NCBI GenBank assembly: GCA_018819105.1
Contig: JAHJQV010000033.1
Location: 21,438 to 85,437, forward strand
Origin: Gammaproteobacteria bacterium
GTDB lineage: Bacteria > Pseudomonadota > Gammaproteobacteria > Xanthomonadales > Wenzhouxiangellaceae
Direction of reading: 5' to 3'
DNA: 64,000 nt
The notes under the pieces were generated by a model. That model was not told the DNA's origin. It did no database searches and was given only the letters and a program-made list of their open reading frames with translations. Numbering within the stretch: position 1 is the first letter of the stretch; every line of letters starts with the position of its first letter. A program made the position numbers and the translations under genes. Positions 35,423 to 43,711 of the stretch are shown one piece after another.

Positions 35423-35722
35423 ATGCCAAAACGTCTCACCAATGAACAAATCAGGCAGCTGCGCGGCCGCTGTCATGCCCTGCAGCCGGTGGTCATGATT
35501 GCCGGCGATGGTCTCACCGACAACATCCGCAACGCCATCAGCGAAGCCCTGCTGGCGCATGAACTGATCAAGATCCGCATCCGCGCCGATCGAGCACAGC
35601 GTGACGAAATTGCCGCACGCATTCTGGAGGACACCGGGGCCGAGGCGGTCATGCGCATTGGTCAGGTGCTGTGCATTTACCAGCGCCACCCGACCCGGCC
35701 GGTTTTGCTCCAGCCGGCCTGA
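35423..35722 (+). CDS. yhbY: CRM-domain RNA-binding protein YhbY
   Basis: A 99-residue single CRM domain protein associated with pre-50S ribosomal subunits. Typical sequence: MPKRLTNEQIRQLRGRCHAL, 'VVMIAGDGLTDNIRNAISEA', 'HELIKIRI', and 'VLCIYQRHP'. The GxxG loop is represented by AGDG. Divergent from rlmE across about 90 bp that probably hold both promoters; a TTGACG in this gap could be a -35, but I saw no matching -10. Confidence 0.95.
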   Translation: MPKRLTNEQIRQLRGRCHALQPVVMIAGDGLTDNIRNAISEALLAHELIKIRIRADRAQRDEIAARILEDTGAEAVMRIGQVLCIYQRHPTRPVLLQPA

Positions 35723-35763
35723 TTGGTTACCATGCCCTCGAACCATCGACAGGATCTGCGCGC

Positions 35764-36147
35764 ATGCAACTGAATCTGCATCAGAACCGTCACCGCAACG
35801 CCATCACCGCCTGCGACCGCCACGGCATCGCTGTGGATCAGCAGGTCTATGCACACAGCCTGATCATCGGCCCGGAAGCGCTGCACCGCGACTGGCCGGT
35901 CAGCGCACTGGAACAGATCACTCTGGCTTCGTTGCAACCGGTGCTCGATGCCCGGCCGGAGATTCTGCTCATCGGCACCGGTGCCCGCCAGCAACTGCCG
36001 GATGTGCAGCTGCTGCAGGCGCTGCTAGAGCATGGTGTGGTGGCCGAATTCATGCACACCGCAGCCGCCTGCAGAACCTTCAACGTGCTGCTGGACGAGC
36101 AGCGCGAAGTGATGGCGGCACTTATCTGGCAGGCAGATATTGCATAG
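35764..36147 (+). CDS. Mth938-like domain protein (PF04430/DUF498)
   Basis: A 127-residue protein with the Xcc1710/Mth938 fold pattern: MQLNLHQNRHRNAITACDRH, 'VYAHSLIIGPEALHRDWPV', 'EILLIGTGARQQLPDVQLLQ' and 'VAEFMHTAAACRTFNVLLDE'. The human relative NDUFAF3 helps complex I assembly; the bacterial function is not established. I start at the ATG at 35764, since the upstream frame lacks conservation. Its 3' end overlaps the convergent nlpD gene by 26 bp. Confidence 0.88.
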   Translation: MQLNLHQNRHRNAITACDRHGIAVDQQVYAHSLIIGPEALHRDWPVSALEQITLASLQPVLDARPEILLIGTGARQQLPDVQLLQALLEHGVVAEFMHTAAACRTFNVLLDEQREVMAALIWQADIA

Positions 36148-36979
36148 GATCCTGCGGCACACCGTCGCGCCGGATCTGCACATACACCTCATCCTCGCCC
36201 CGAGGTGACTGACCCAGCTCGGCGATCTGCTGACCGGCCTTGACCCTGTCCCCCTCGGCCACCAGACGCCGTCGATTGTGCGCATAGGCGCTGAGCAGGC
36301 TGTCATTGTGTTTGATGATGATGAGTCCGGCATAGCCGACGAAACCGGCACCACTGTAAACCACCTCGCCATCGGCAGCGGCCACCACCGGCTGACCAGC
36401 CATGCCGGCGATGTCAATGCCCTGCCGGTCGGTGTTGCCGGCGACAAAGCCACGGTTCAGACGACCACCAGCCACCGGCCAGACCCAGCGTAGATTGGCC
36501 GCCACGCGCTCGGATGCGGTGGCGGCTTTACGCTCTGGCTGTGGCTGCACCGCCGGCCGGGATTGCTGTCTGGCAGGTGCGGCAGGCGGTGCATCGCGGC
36601 GCGCGTCAGCAGTTCCAGTTGCCGGCGCGGAACTGCCGGCGACAGGTGGCCTGTTGGCGGCAGCCGCTGGCGCTTGGGGTGATGTCGTGCGGGCACGCTG
36701 CTGCTGCTGCGGTGGCCGCAACCAAAGTACCTGATCGGGATAGATGGTGTATGGCGGACCAATCGCATTCCAGGCTGCCAGGGTGCGATGATCCATGTTG
36801 TAGCGAAAAGCTATCGAGTACAGCGTGTCGCCGCGCCTGACCAGATGCACTTCCGGCGCTCCGGCGGCAATGCGCGCTGACCCACGGGCACCGCTGCTGC
36901 GATCCAGCACCGGTGCCGGCGGTCCACTGGCGCAGGCGGTCAGCAGCAACGCCAGCAGCCACAGCGGCCACTGTCGCAT
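36122..36979 (-). CDS. nlpD: NlpD-like LysM and degenerate LytM (M23) lipoprotein
   Basis: A 285-residue outer-membrane lipoprotein (LWLLALLLTACASG, lipobox cysteine near residue 16). A LysM domain follows (VHLVRRGDTLYSIAFRYNMD), then a Pro/Ala/Arg-rich linker, then a LytM domain. In that domain the zinc positions are lost: the usual HxGxD is DRQGIDIAG and the usual HLHFEI is VYVQIRR. As in E. coli NlpD, it should therefore activate an amidase (AmiC type) at division rather than cut peptidoglycan. The start ATG shares its A with the yqaA stop. No rpoS follows, unlike the common nlpD-rpoS order. Confidence 0.9.
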   Translation of the reverse strand: MRQWPLWLLALLLTACASGPPAPVLDRSSGARGSARIAAGAPEVHLVRRGDTLYSIAFRYNMDHRTLAAWNAIGPPYTIYPDQVLWLRPPQQQQRARTTSPQAPAAAANRPPVAGSSAPATGTADARRDAPPAAPARQQSRPAVQPQPERKAATASERVAANLRWVWPVAGGRLNRGFVAGNTDRQGIDIAGMAGQPVVAAADGEVVYSGAGFVGYAGLIIIKHNDSLLSAYAHNRRRLVAEGDRVKAGQQIAELGQSPRGEDEVYVQIRRDGVPQDPMQYLPAR

Positions 36980-37563
36980 CAGTGTACGACGACGAACCAC
37001 AGCACCAACAACGCCAGCAGCGCGAGCAGGATTATGGTGATGCGCCCCAGCCAGGGACGCAGATTGGCGGCCAGCTCCGGCCCACCCAGCGCCAGCAGGG
37101 CCATGAGCAGATAAAAGCGACCGCCGCGACCGATCAGACTGGCCAGCACAAACACCGGCAGGTTCAGCGCCGCCAGGCCTGCGGTCACGGCGAATATCTT
37201 GTAGGGAATCGGCAGAAAGCCGACCGCTATGATGATCCACAAATCCCACTCCCGGTACAGGCTCACCGCCTGGCTATAGCCTGCCGACCACGACGACTGC
37301 AACAGCCAGCGCTGCAGCGGCTGACCGCCGAAATAGCCCAGCGCATAGCCAAGCACCGCTCCGGCCACACTGCAGAGAGTGCACAGCAGCGCCAGCCGCC
37401 AGATCCGCTCCGGTCTGGCCAGCCCCATCGGAATCAGCATCACATCCGGTGGCACCGGAAACACGATGGCTTCAGTGAAGCTGACCGCACACATATAGCG
37501 CAGCGCGTGGCGGGAGTCGGCCAGCACCAGCACCCGGTCATAAATGCGCTGCAGCAGCATCAT
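36979..37563 (-). CDS. YqaA/DedA-like (SNARE-associated) membrane protein
   Basis: A 194-residue inner-membrane protein. About five hydrophobic segments are visible, including 'YMCAVSFTEAIVFPVPPDVM', 'WRLALLCTLCSVAGAVLGYA' and 'LGRITIILLALLALLVLWFV'. The E.xxxPxPPDVML motif and 'YFGGQPLQRWL', 'VGFLPIPYKIFAVTAGLA' mark the YqaA branch of the DedA superfamily, members of which are undecaprenyl- or phospholipid-translocation candidates. It is coupled to nlpD by a TGATG junction. A repeat element separates it from pcm. Confidence 0.88.
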   Translation of the reverse strand: MMLLQRIYDRVLVLADSRHALRYMCAVSFTEAIVFPVPPDVMLIPMGLARPERIWRLALLCTLCSVAGAVLGYALGYFGGQPLQRWLLQSSWSAGYSQAVSLYREWDLWIIIAVGFLPIPYKIFAVTAGLAALNLPVFVLASLIGRGGRFYLLMALLALGGPELAANLRPWLGRITIILLALLALLVLWFVVVH

Positions 37564-37591
37564 CCTACTCAGCCCGCCGACATCATGGCGC

Positions 37592-37799
37592 TAGCCCGCA
37601 TTATTCATGAGGCGACGTGGCGAGATGCTGCCAGAGCCTGCCCCGGACTTGATCCGGGGGCCAGTAGCTGTGGTGTTTCGCGACCGAACGAACCGCAAGC
37701 GTACTTGAACAGTACGTTGAGGATTCGTGACCGAGCGAAACGCCGCAGATGCGGGCCTGGAGGCATCGCAGTAGTCGGTTTCATGAATCATGCGGGCCA
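37592..37799. mobile_element. MITE-like dispersed repeat, full copy
   Basis: A 208-bp non-coding element whose ends are inverted repeats: TAGCCCGCATTATTCATGA at 37592-37610 against the reverse complement of 37781-37799 (TGGCCCGCATGATTCATGA), 17 of 19 matching. Inside are the palindrome CCCCGGACTTGATCCGGGG (37641-37659), the block GCTGTGGTGTTTCGCGACCG (37667-37686) shared with the copy at 6219-6277, and a small CGTACT...AGTACG hairpin. No ORF of substance. It sits between pcm and yqaA in an otherwise conserved operon, so it may terminate or reset transcription there. Confidence 0.62.
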
Positions 37800-37873
37800 G
37801 TGTGCGCCACCGGCAGCGCGGGCAGCGCTGGCGGCGGCAGATGACAGCAGACCGGGACGTGCCACATGCACAC

Positions 37874-38557
37874 TCAGGCCAGACCAGGCAGCAATGGTAC
37901 AAAGCTGACATCTTCCAGTTGCTGGCGTTCAAATCCGTCTTCGCTGCGGGTAATCACCAGCAATTCCTGCACGCTGGCCTGATCCAGCCGGCGCAGCGCA
38001 TTCACTGGTGCAATCAGGCGGGCACCGACAGCCAGCTGCTGCAGCAAAGCCTCGGGCACTTCCGGGCAGGCTGCGGTCACCATGATGCCGTCAAACGGTG
38101 CCTGGCTGAGCCAGCCGTTCTGACCATCGGCGTAGCGGGTAAACACATTGTGCAGACCAAGACTGTGAAACCGTCGCCGCGCCTGACGCAGCAGCGGCTC
38201 GATGCGCTCGACGGTGAACACCCGCTGACACAGCAGCGACAGCACCGCCGCCTGATAACCGGAGCCGGTACCGATTTCCAGCACCTTGTCCAGCCGGTCG
38301 GCGGCACCCAGCAGTGCCTCGCTCATGCGTGCGACGATGTAGGGCTGGGAGATGGTCTGGCCCAGACCGATCGGCAGCGAGGTGTTTTCATAGGCGTGAC
38401 TGGACATGGCCTCGTCGATGAACAGGTGGCGCGGCGTGGCCGCGATCGCCTCCAGCACCGCCGCATGCCGGATGCCCTGCTCGCGCAGGCGGCTGACCAG
38501 ACGGTCGCGGCTGCTTTGCGAGGTCATGCCAACACCATGTCCGTGCTTGTGCTTCAT
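37874..38557 (-). CDS. pcm: Protein-L-isoaspartate O-methyltransferase
   Basis: Repairs isoaspartyl residues in aged proteins using SAM. 227 residues. Motifs: '[20 protein letters not shown]', '[16 protein letters not shown]', the SAM loop [18 protein letters not shown], '[11 protein letters not shown]' and '[19 protein letters not shown]'. The N-terminal ten residues are His/Lys-rich and a second ATG at codon 11 is possible. surE precedes it by 23 bp; a repeat element follows before yqaA. Confidence 0.96.
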   Translation of the reverse strand: MKHKHGHGVGMTSQSSRDRLVSRLREQGIRHAAVLEAIAATPRHLFIDEAMSSHAYENTSLPIGLGQTISQPYIVARMSEALLGAADRLDKVLEIGTGSGYQAAVLSLLCQRVFTVERIEPLLRQARRRFHSLGLHNVFTRYADGQNGWLSQAPFDGIMVTAACPEVPEALLQQLAVGARLIAPVNALRRLDQASVQELLVITRSEDGFERQQLEDVSFVPLLPGLA

Positions 38558-38580
38558 CGCCTTACCGGGTTATCGCTGAC

Positions 38581-39369
38581 TCAGACACTGAGTTTACCCA
38601 CCCACTGTGCGACCTGTTCCAGCGCCTGGTAGCGGGTCAGATCGACATGAATCGGCGTGATGGAAACCTTGCCGCGTCTGATGGCGTGAAAATCGGTACC
38701 CGGACCGGCATCCTGCTCCTCACCCGGCGGGCCGATCCAGTACAGCGTGCGGCCGCGCGGGTCAGTCAGTGGAATGATCTTCTCGGCGCGGTGACGATGC
38801 CCCAGCCGGGTGACCTCGAAACCGCTGATCTCAGCCCAGGGCAGATCGGGCACATTGACATTGAGGATGGTGTCGGCTGGCAGCGGGTCATCACACAAGC
38901 GCCGCATCAGCACCGCTGCAGCGTGCGCCGCACTGGCGTAGTTGGGCTCACCGGGACGCCGGCACAGCGACACCGCCATTGCCGGCAGGCCCAGAAACCG
39001 GCCCTCCATCGCCGCCGCCACGGTGCCTGAGTAGATCACATCATCACCCAGATTGGCTTCCGCATTGATGCCGGAGATGACCATGTCCGGCTCGTCATCC
39101 AGCATGCCGGTGATGGCCAGATGGACACAGTCGGTCGGGGTGCCCCCCACCGCATACTCATTGTCGCTGCGGCGGGAGAAACGAATCGGCCTTTCCAGTG
39201 TCAACGAATTGCTGGCACCGCTGTGATCACGCGTCGGTGCCACCACGGTGATGCGGGCATGCTGGCTGATTTCTTGGGCAAGAATGCGAATGCCGGGCGC
39301 ATCAATGCCGTCATCATTGCTGATGAGAATGTGCAGGTTGTCTTGCAATGGAAATCCTCTTTGCTGCAT
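38581..39369 (-). CDS. surE: 5'/3'-nucleotidase SurE
   Basis: A stationary-phase survival phosphatase acting on nucleoside monophosphates. 262 residues. Metal site [17 protein letters not shown]; '[17 protein letters not shown]', '[11 protein letters not shown]', '[20 protein letters not shown]', 'GTVAAAMEG'. The family usually starts just before the [10 protein letters not shown] block, so the first ten residues ([10 protein letters not shown]) could be an extension. First gene of the surE-pcm-yqaA-nlpD unit, divergent from smr. Confidence 0.96.
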   Translation of the reverse strand: MQQRGFPLQDNLHILISNDDGIDAPGIRILAQEISQHARITVVAPTRDHSGASNSLTLERPIRFSRRSDNEYAVGGTPTDCVHLAITGMLDDEPDMVISGINAEANLGDDVIYSGTVAAAMEGRFLGLPAMAVSLCRRPGEPNYASAAHAAAVLMRRLCDDPLPADTILNVNVPDLPWAEISGFEVTRLGHRHRAEKIIPLTDPRGRTLYWIGPPGEEQDAGPGTDFHAIRRGKVSITPIHVDLTRYQALEQVAQWVGKLSV

Positions 39370-39429
39370 GGATGGGGGTGACCCGGGAACGTGTCATAAT
39401 ACTTGAATAACCCGGACTGATCAGCAGAC

Positions 39430-39951
39430 ATGAGCAAATCAGATCGAGAACTTTTCCTGCAGGCACTGGGCGAGGTGCGCATACTCAAGCACGACCGCAT
39501 TGAGGATCGACCGCCTCCGCCGCCGCCCACCCCCAGACAGACCCGCCTGGACGAGGCCAGAGTGCTTGGCGAACTGTTGCTGCATGATGCCGAGTGCCTG
39601 GATGTGCAAACCGGCGAAGAACTGTCCTGGCTGCGCGCCGGACTGCCGCAGAAGATTCTGCGCCAGCTCAGGCGCGGGCAGTTCGCCGTCGCCGATGAAC
39701 TCGACCTGCACCACCTGCGCGAATCCACCGCGCGCCAGTGTGTACTGGATTTTATCGCCACCTGCGTCAGTGACCAGCAACGCTGCGTGCGCATCATTCA
39801 CGGCAAGGGCCAGCGCTCGCGGCATGGGCCGGTGTTGAAAAACATGACCGCACACCTGTTGCCGAGAATCCCTGCGGTGCAGGCGTTCTGCTCCGCCCGC
39901 CAGGTAGACGGCGGTACCGGCGCGGTCTACGTGCTGTTGCACCAGCGATGA
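39430..39951 (+). CDS. Smr-domain protein (SmrA/SmrB-like)
   Basis: A 173-residue protein with a C-terminal Smr (MutS2-related) domain: the LDLH motif in DELDLHHLRESTARQCVLDF and HGKG in VRIIHGKGQRSRHGPVL. The N-terminal half has a proline run (RPPPPPPTPRQTRLDEA). E. coli SmrB is an endonuclease that cuts mRNA between collided ribosomes; whether this member does so is inference. The stop overlaps the next start by ATGA. Confidence 0.92.
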   Translation: MSKSDRELFLQALGEVRILKHDRIEDRPPPPPPTPRQTRLDEARVLGELLLHDAECLDVQTGEELSWLRAGLPQKILRQLRRGQFAVADELDLHHLRESTARQCVLDFIATCVSDQQRCVRIIHGKGQRSRHGPVLKNMTAHLLPRIPAVQAFCSARQVDGGTGAVYVLLHQR

Positions 39952-40322
39952 ACTTCGCCTGGCTGCTGCCCATCTTGCTGCTGCTGTGGAGCATCTGGCG
40001 GCTGCTGCATCAGCGCGACCTGGCATTGCTGCATGTGCGCCGCTGGTGTGCGCGAGAACGGTTGCAACTGCTGGACGACAATGTCAGCTTCATGGGCTGG
40101 CGACGCTGGCCGATGGACAATGATGCGGGTGCCACCACGCGTACTCCACTGCAACGTTTTCGTCTGGTGCAGCAGTTTCGCTTTGAGGTCAGCGGTGATG
40201 GCCGCGAGCGCCGCGCCGGTCGACTGCTGATGCATGCCGCGACCGTGCTGCGACTGCAGGTCGAAACCGCCGACGGTCATCAGCTGATCGAGCCAGCTCC
40301 AGCCGAGCGGCAGCCGGGGTGA
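39948..40322 (+). CDS. DUF3301 family membrane-anchored protein
   Basis: A 124-residue protein with one N-terminal membrane span (MNFAWLLPILLLLWSIWRLL) and a soluble tail. The tail carries the family pattern 'ALLHVRRWCARERLQLLDDN' and 'RFRLVQQFRFEVSGDG', then a glycine/arginine turn and 'AATVLRLQVE'. Function unknown. Translationally coupled to smr by an ATGA overlap. Confidence 0.85.
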   Translation: MNFAWLLPILLLLWSIWRLLHQRDLALLHVRRWCARERLQLLDDNVSFMGWRRWPMDNDAGATTRTPLQRFRLVQQFRFEVSGDGRERRAGRLLMHAATVLRLQVETADGHQLIEPAPAERQPG

Positions 40323-40379
40323 GCGCAGATGATTGGAGTTCTATAGTATGAAACACTACACAAGTGTTATCAGGGCGCT

Positions 40380-40799
40380 TTATTTGACCAGCTGCAGGTG
40401 CGAGCGGTCGCGGTTTTTGCCATCCGGTTCATCGTCATCCGGTTCGGCAGCAGTGGCCGCCTGCTGCATGTCCTCGGCGAACATCATGCCCTGACCGTTT
40501 TCCTGGGCATAGATCGCCAGTATGGTTGCCATCGGCACCAGCACCTGCATGGCCTGACCGGAGAACCTGGCAGAGCAGCTCAGACTGTCGCTGCTCATGT
40601 CCAGTTGCTGCACCGCAGTCGGGCTGATGTTCAGCACCAGCTTGCCATTGCGCACCGCGTGGGCGGGAATCTGCACCCCGGCCAACTCGGCGTTGACCAG
40701 AATGTGCGGGGTCAGTCCATTGTCGACAATCCACTCATACAAGGCCCGCAACAGATACGGACGGTTGGATGTCATGCTGATGTGGGTATCTTTAGACAT
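40380..40799 (-). CDS. sspB: ClpXP protease specificity-enhancing factor
   Basis: Adaptor that delivers ssrA-tagged and other substrates to ClpXP. 139 residues: MTSNRPYLLRALYEWIVDNG, 'TPHILVNAELAGVQIPAHAV', 'GKLVLNISPTAVQQLDM', 'FSGQAMQVLVPMATILAIYA', an acidic flexible linker, and the ClpX-binding tail HLQLVK. ATG at 40799 or the internal one eight codons on are both possible. Follows sspA by about 90 bp, as is normal. Confidence 0.96.
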   Translation of the reverse strand: MSKDTHISMTSNRPYLLRALYEWIVDNGLTPHILVNAELAGVQIPAHAVRNGKLVLNISPTAVQQLDMSSDSLSCSARFSGQAMQVLVPMATILAIYAQENGQGMMFAEDMQQAATAAEPDDDEPDGKNRDRSHLQLVK

Positions 40800-40890
40800 G
40801 GCCAGATTGTAACAGGGTCAACGGTGCCGGGGTCAAGTCGCAGCCGTGTGCAAACCGGCCGCTCGCGCGGCCAGTCGGCGGCTGCGCCTG

Positions 40891-41529
40891 TCAGGCCGCA
40901 AGCAGGGTCTTTTCGGCGCTGGTCAGGCTCTTGCGAAACGCCTTGCGGTTGAACATGCGCTGGGCATAGTCGTTCAGATGTCTGGCCTGCTTGGTGTATT
41001 CAACCCCCAGCGAAGGCAACCGCCACAGAAACGGCACCAGCATGCAGTCAACCAGGCTCAAGTCTTCGTTGAGCAGGTACTTGGCCATGCCGAAAAGTTC
41101 ATCGGAGGCGATAATGGCTTCCTGCAGATCCTTGGTCAGCTTGTTCACACCTTTGGTGTTGCGCCGCTGTTTGGCCATGCGCAGGTCATCGGCAAGGCTG
41201 AACCAGTCGCGCTCGATGCGATAATGCACCAGCCGCAGGCGTGCCCTGGAAATCGGATCGATCGGCATCAGTGGCGGATGCGGGTAACGCTCATCGACGT
41301 AATTGAAGATGACGTTGTAACCGTACAGCAGGATGTCACGATCCACCAGCGTCGGGGTGTCGCCGTAGGGGGTAAGCTGGGCCAGATCCTCCTGTGCCTT
41401 GGGATTGTCATCCACCTCGATGATGGTGACGTTAATGCCTTTTTCGGCAAGCAGGTACCTGACCTGATGACATTTCAAACAGTCAGACGCGGTGTATAGC
41501 TGCATAATGCTTTCCATTCCTTCAAACAT
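40891..41529 (-). CDS. sspA: Stringent starvation protein A
   Basis: A GST-fold RNA polymerase-associated regulator. 212 residues. The N-terminal thioredoxin-like part reads 'LYTASDCLKCHQVRYLLAEK', 'VDDNPKAQEDLAQLTPYGDT' and 'PTLVDRDILLYGYNVIFNYV'; the helical part has 'DERYPHPPLMPIDPISRARL' and 'LVDCMLVPFLWRLPSLGV'. The start is likely MESIMQLYT, four codons inside. It lies directly downstream of petABC, the usual gammaproteobacterial order, followed by sspB. Confidence 0.96.
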   Translation of the reverse strand: MFEGMESIMQLYTASDCLKCHQVRYLLAEKGINVTIIEVDDNPKAQEDLAQLTPYGDTPTLVDRDILLYGYNVIFNYVDERYPHPPLMPIDPISRARLRLVHYRIERDWFSLADDLRMAKQRRNTKGVNKLTKDLQEAIIASDELFGMAKYLLNEDLSLVDCMLVPFLWRLPSLGVEYTKQARHLNDYAQRMFNRKAFRKSLTSAEKTLLAA

Positions 41530-41615
41530 TGCTACCAGACGCCTCCTGTCCAGCTCTCTGTCGAATCATTGTTGTTTTCATACGCAAAATTGCCAGTCAT
41601 GACGGCACCTGGGAG

Positions 41616-42413
41616 TCAGTGAACATCCCGCCAGTATTCTTTTTTCAGCACCCACGCCAGCACCGAAAACAGCACCAGAAACAGGATCGCCCAGGGACCG
41701 ATCGCAGCACGCTTCAGCTGTGCCGGTTCGCTCAGATAGACCATGAATGTAACCAGATCCTTCACCGTCTGACGATATTCCTCGGGAGACTGCAGGCCTG
41801 CTTCAACCAGTTCGAACGAGTCGGTGATGTCGGCGTGGCCGTGATCGCCGCCGTCATCGGCACTGTCGTGCGCATCGGCCTGCTCCTGAATGCCCTGCAG
41901 TTCCCACATGGCATGCGGCATGGCCGCGTTCGGAAACACCAGATTGTTCCAGCCACTGGCGGTGGTGTCATCGGGATAGAACGCCAGCATGTAGGTGTAC
42001 AGCCAGTCGGCTCCGCGTGATCTGGCGCTCAGTGAAAGATTCGGCGGCACCGCACCGAACAGCTCCTGCGCATCTTCCGGCGTGATGGCTGATTTCAGTG
42101 CATCGGCCATCTCGCGTCCCGGTGGCAGCAAGCGCGTCTCGACCTGATCTTCAGCATAACCCAGATCGCTGGCAATGCGCTTGTAGCGCATGTAGTCGGC
42201 ACCATGGCAGCCCAGGCAGTAGTCGTTGAAGGTGCGCACACCGCGCTGCAGCGCCGCCTTGTCCTTGACGTTGATGTCCACGCTGAGCAGGTCGCTGCCA
42301 CCAGCGGCCAGTGCCGCCCCGCTGCCCAGACCAAGACCGGCCAGCAGCAGCAGGCCGAGCAGACGGTTGGCGGTGGCCCGGCGCAGATCGTTGCTGTGAT
42401 GTTGTTTGTTCAT
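41616..42413 (-). CDS. petC: Cytochrome c1 of the bc1 complex
   Basis: Haem c subunit of ubiquinol-cytochrome c reductase. 265 residues from the ATG at 42413, giving a signal peptide (RLLGLLLLAGLGLGSGAALA). The haem site CLGCH follows in 'GVRTFNDYCLGCHGADYMRY'; the Met-ligand region is 'VFPNAAMPHAMWELQG'; a His/Asp-rich insert (DSADDGGDHGHAD) sits mid-protein; a C-terminal anchor is 'GPWAILFLVLFSVLAWVLKK'. The gene begins ten bases after the cytochrome b stop. Confidence 0.97.
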   Translation of the reverse strand: MNKQHHSNDLRRATANRLLGLLLLAGLGLGSGAALAAGGSDLLSVDINVKDKAALQRGVRTFNDYCLGCHGADYMRYKRIASDLGYAEDQVETRLLPPGREMADALKSAITPEDAQELFGAVPPNLSLSARSRGADWLYTYMLAFYPDDTTASGWNNLVFPNAAMPHAMWELQGIQEQADAHDSADDGGDHGHADITDSFELVEAGLQSPEEYRQTVKDLVTFMVYLSEPAQLKRAAIGPWAILFLVLFSVLAWVLKKEYWRDVH

Positions 42414-42423
42414 GGCAAATCCA

Positions 42424-43686
42424 TCAATGGCTTGTAGTGACACGTTCCGGCACCGGCTTGGTTTTTTCCAGCCTGGGAATGAACAGCAGACTGACGAAAT
42501 AGCCGAAGTAGACAATGGTCCAGATCTGCGATTCCAGCAGCTGCGCGGGGGTGCCCTCACCCATGCCCAGCATGCCCAGACGCACAAAGCTGATCACGAA
42601 CAGCGCCAGCGCCAGCTTGGACAGCCAGCCTTTGTAACGAATCGACTTCACCGGGCTGCGATCCAGCCAGGGCAGGAAAAACAGCACCATCACCGCCGCG
42701 CCCATGACAATGACACCGCCGAGTTTGTCCGGCACCGCCTTGAGGATGGCAAAGAACGGGGTGAAATACCACACCGGCTTGATGTGTGCCGGGGTGACCA
42801 GTGGATTGGCCGGGACAAAATTGTCATGCTCAAGCAGCAGGCCACCACCGTCGGGGGCAAAGAAGATGATGAAGGCAAACAGGGTCAGAAACACACCCAC
42901 GCCGACCAGATCCTTGACCGTGTAGTAAGGGTGGAAGGCGATGCCATCCACCGGCTTGCCGGTGGCGTCCTTGTTCTTCTTGATTTCGATGCCGTCAGGG
43001 TTGTTTGAGCCGACCTGATGCAAGGCAGTGATGTGCAGCAGCACCAGCATCACCAGCGCCAGCGGCAGGGCCACCACGTGCAGGGCAAAAAAGCGGTTCA
43101 GGGTGGCATCGGACACGGTGAAGTCACCACGAATCCATTCCACCAGCGCGTCACCGCTGATGATGCCGAGATCGGGGATCGCCCCGAACAGGGAAATGAT
43201 CACCTGTGCTCCCCAGTAACTCATCTGGCCCCACGGCAACACATAGCCCATGAAAGCCTCGGCCATCAGCACCAGATAGATCAGCATGCCGAAGATCCAG
43301 ATCAGCTCGCGCGGCGAGCGATAGGAGCCATACAGCATGGCGCGAAACATGTGCAGGTAAACCACCAGAAAGAATGCCGAAGCACCGGTGGAGTGTATGT
43401 AACGGATCAGCCAGCCAAACGGCACATCACGCATGATGTACTCGACCGAGGCAAAAGCCTGGGCAGCATCCGGTTTGTAGTGCATGGTGAGAAAAATGCC
43501 GCTGACCAGCTGAATCACCAGCACGAGCAGTGACAGCGAGCCGAAAAAGTACCAGAAATTGAGGTTTTTGGCGGCATAGTACTGCGACATGTGGTCGCGC
43601 CAGAAACTCGAAATCGGCAGTCTTTGATCTACCCAGTAACCGACCTTGGAAGCGGTACTGCGCATGCTGTTAGCAGGTGTTGCCAT
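42424..43686 (-). CDS. petB: Cytochrome b of the bc1 complex
   Basis: The diheme integral subunit carrying the Qo and Qi sites. 420 residues with about eight membrane spans. Motifs: 'LNFWYFFGSLSLLVLVIQLV', haem-ligand histidines in 'LIRYIHSTGASAFFLVVYLH' and 'RFFALHVVALPLALVMLVLL', the Qo 'PEWY' region here in the variant form 'KPVWYFTPFFAIL', and 'FLPWLDRSPVKSIRYKG'. The C-terminus resembles the longer proteobacterial type. Middle gene of petABC. Confidence 0.98.
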   Translation of the reverse strand: MATPANSMRSTASKVGYWVDQRLPISSFWRDHMSQYYAAKNLNFWYFFGSLSLLVLVIQLVSGIFLTMHYKPDAAQAFASVEYIMRDVPFGWLIRYIHSTGASAFFLVVYLHMFRAMLYGSYRSPRELIWIFGMLIYLVLMAEAFMGYVLPWGQMSYWGAQVIISLFGAIPDLGIISGDALVEWIRGDFTVSDATLNRFFALHVVALPLALVMLVLLHITALHQVGSNNPDGIEIKKNKDATGKPVDGIAFHPYYTVKDLVGVGVFLTLFAFIIFFAPDGGGLLLEHDNFVPANPLVTPAHIKPVWYFTPFFAILKAVPDKLGGVIVMGAAVMVLFFLPWLDRSPVKSIRYKGWLSKLALALFVISFVRLGMLGMGEGTPAQLLESQIWTIVYFGYFVSLLFIPRLEKTKPVPERVTTSH

Positions 43687-43711
43687 CGATAAACTCCAAA
43701 TCTAGACCAGA

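Noticed and set aside
36122..36979. Active M23 endopeptidase
   Set aside because: The zinc ligand positions are replaced (DRQGID, VYVQIRR), so an amidase-activator role like NlpD fits better than catalysis.
40351..40368. AACACT/AGTGTT hairpin between DUF3301 and sspB as a terminator
   Set aside because: A six-pair AT-rich stem without a T run on either strand is too weak to call.
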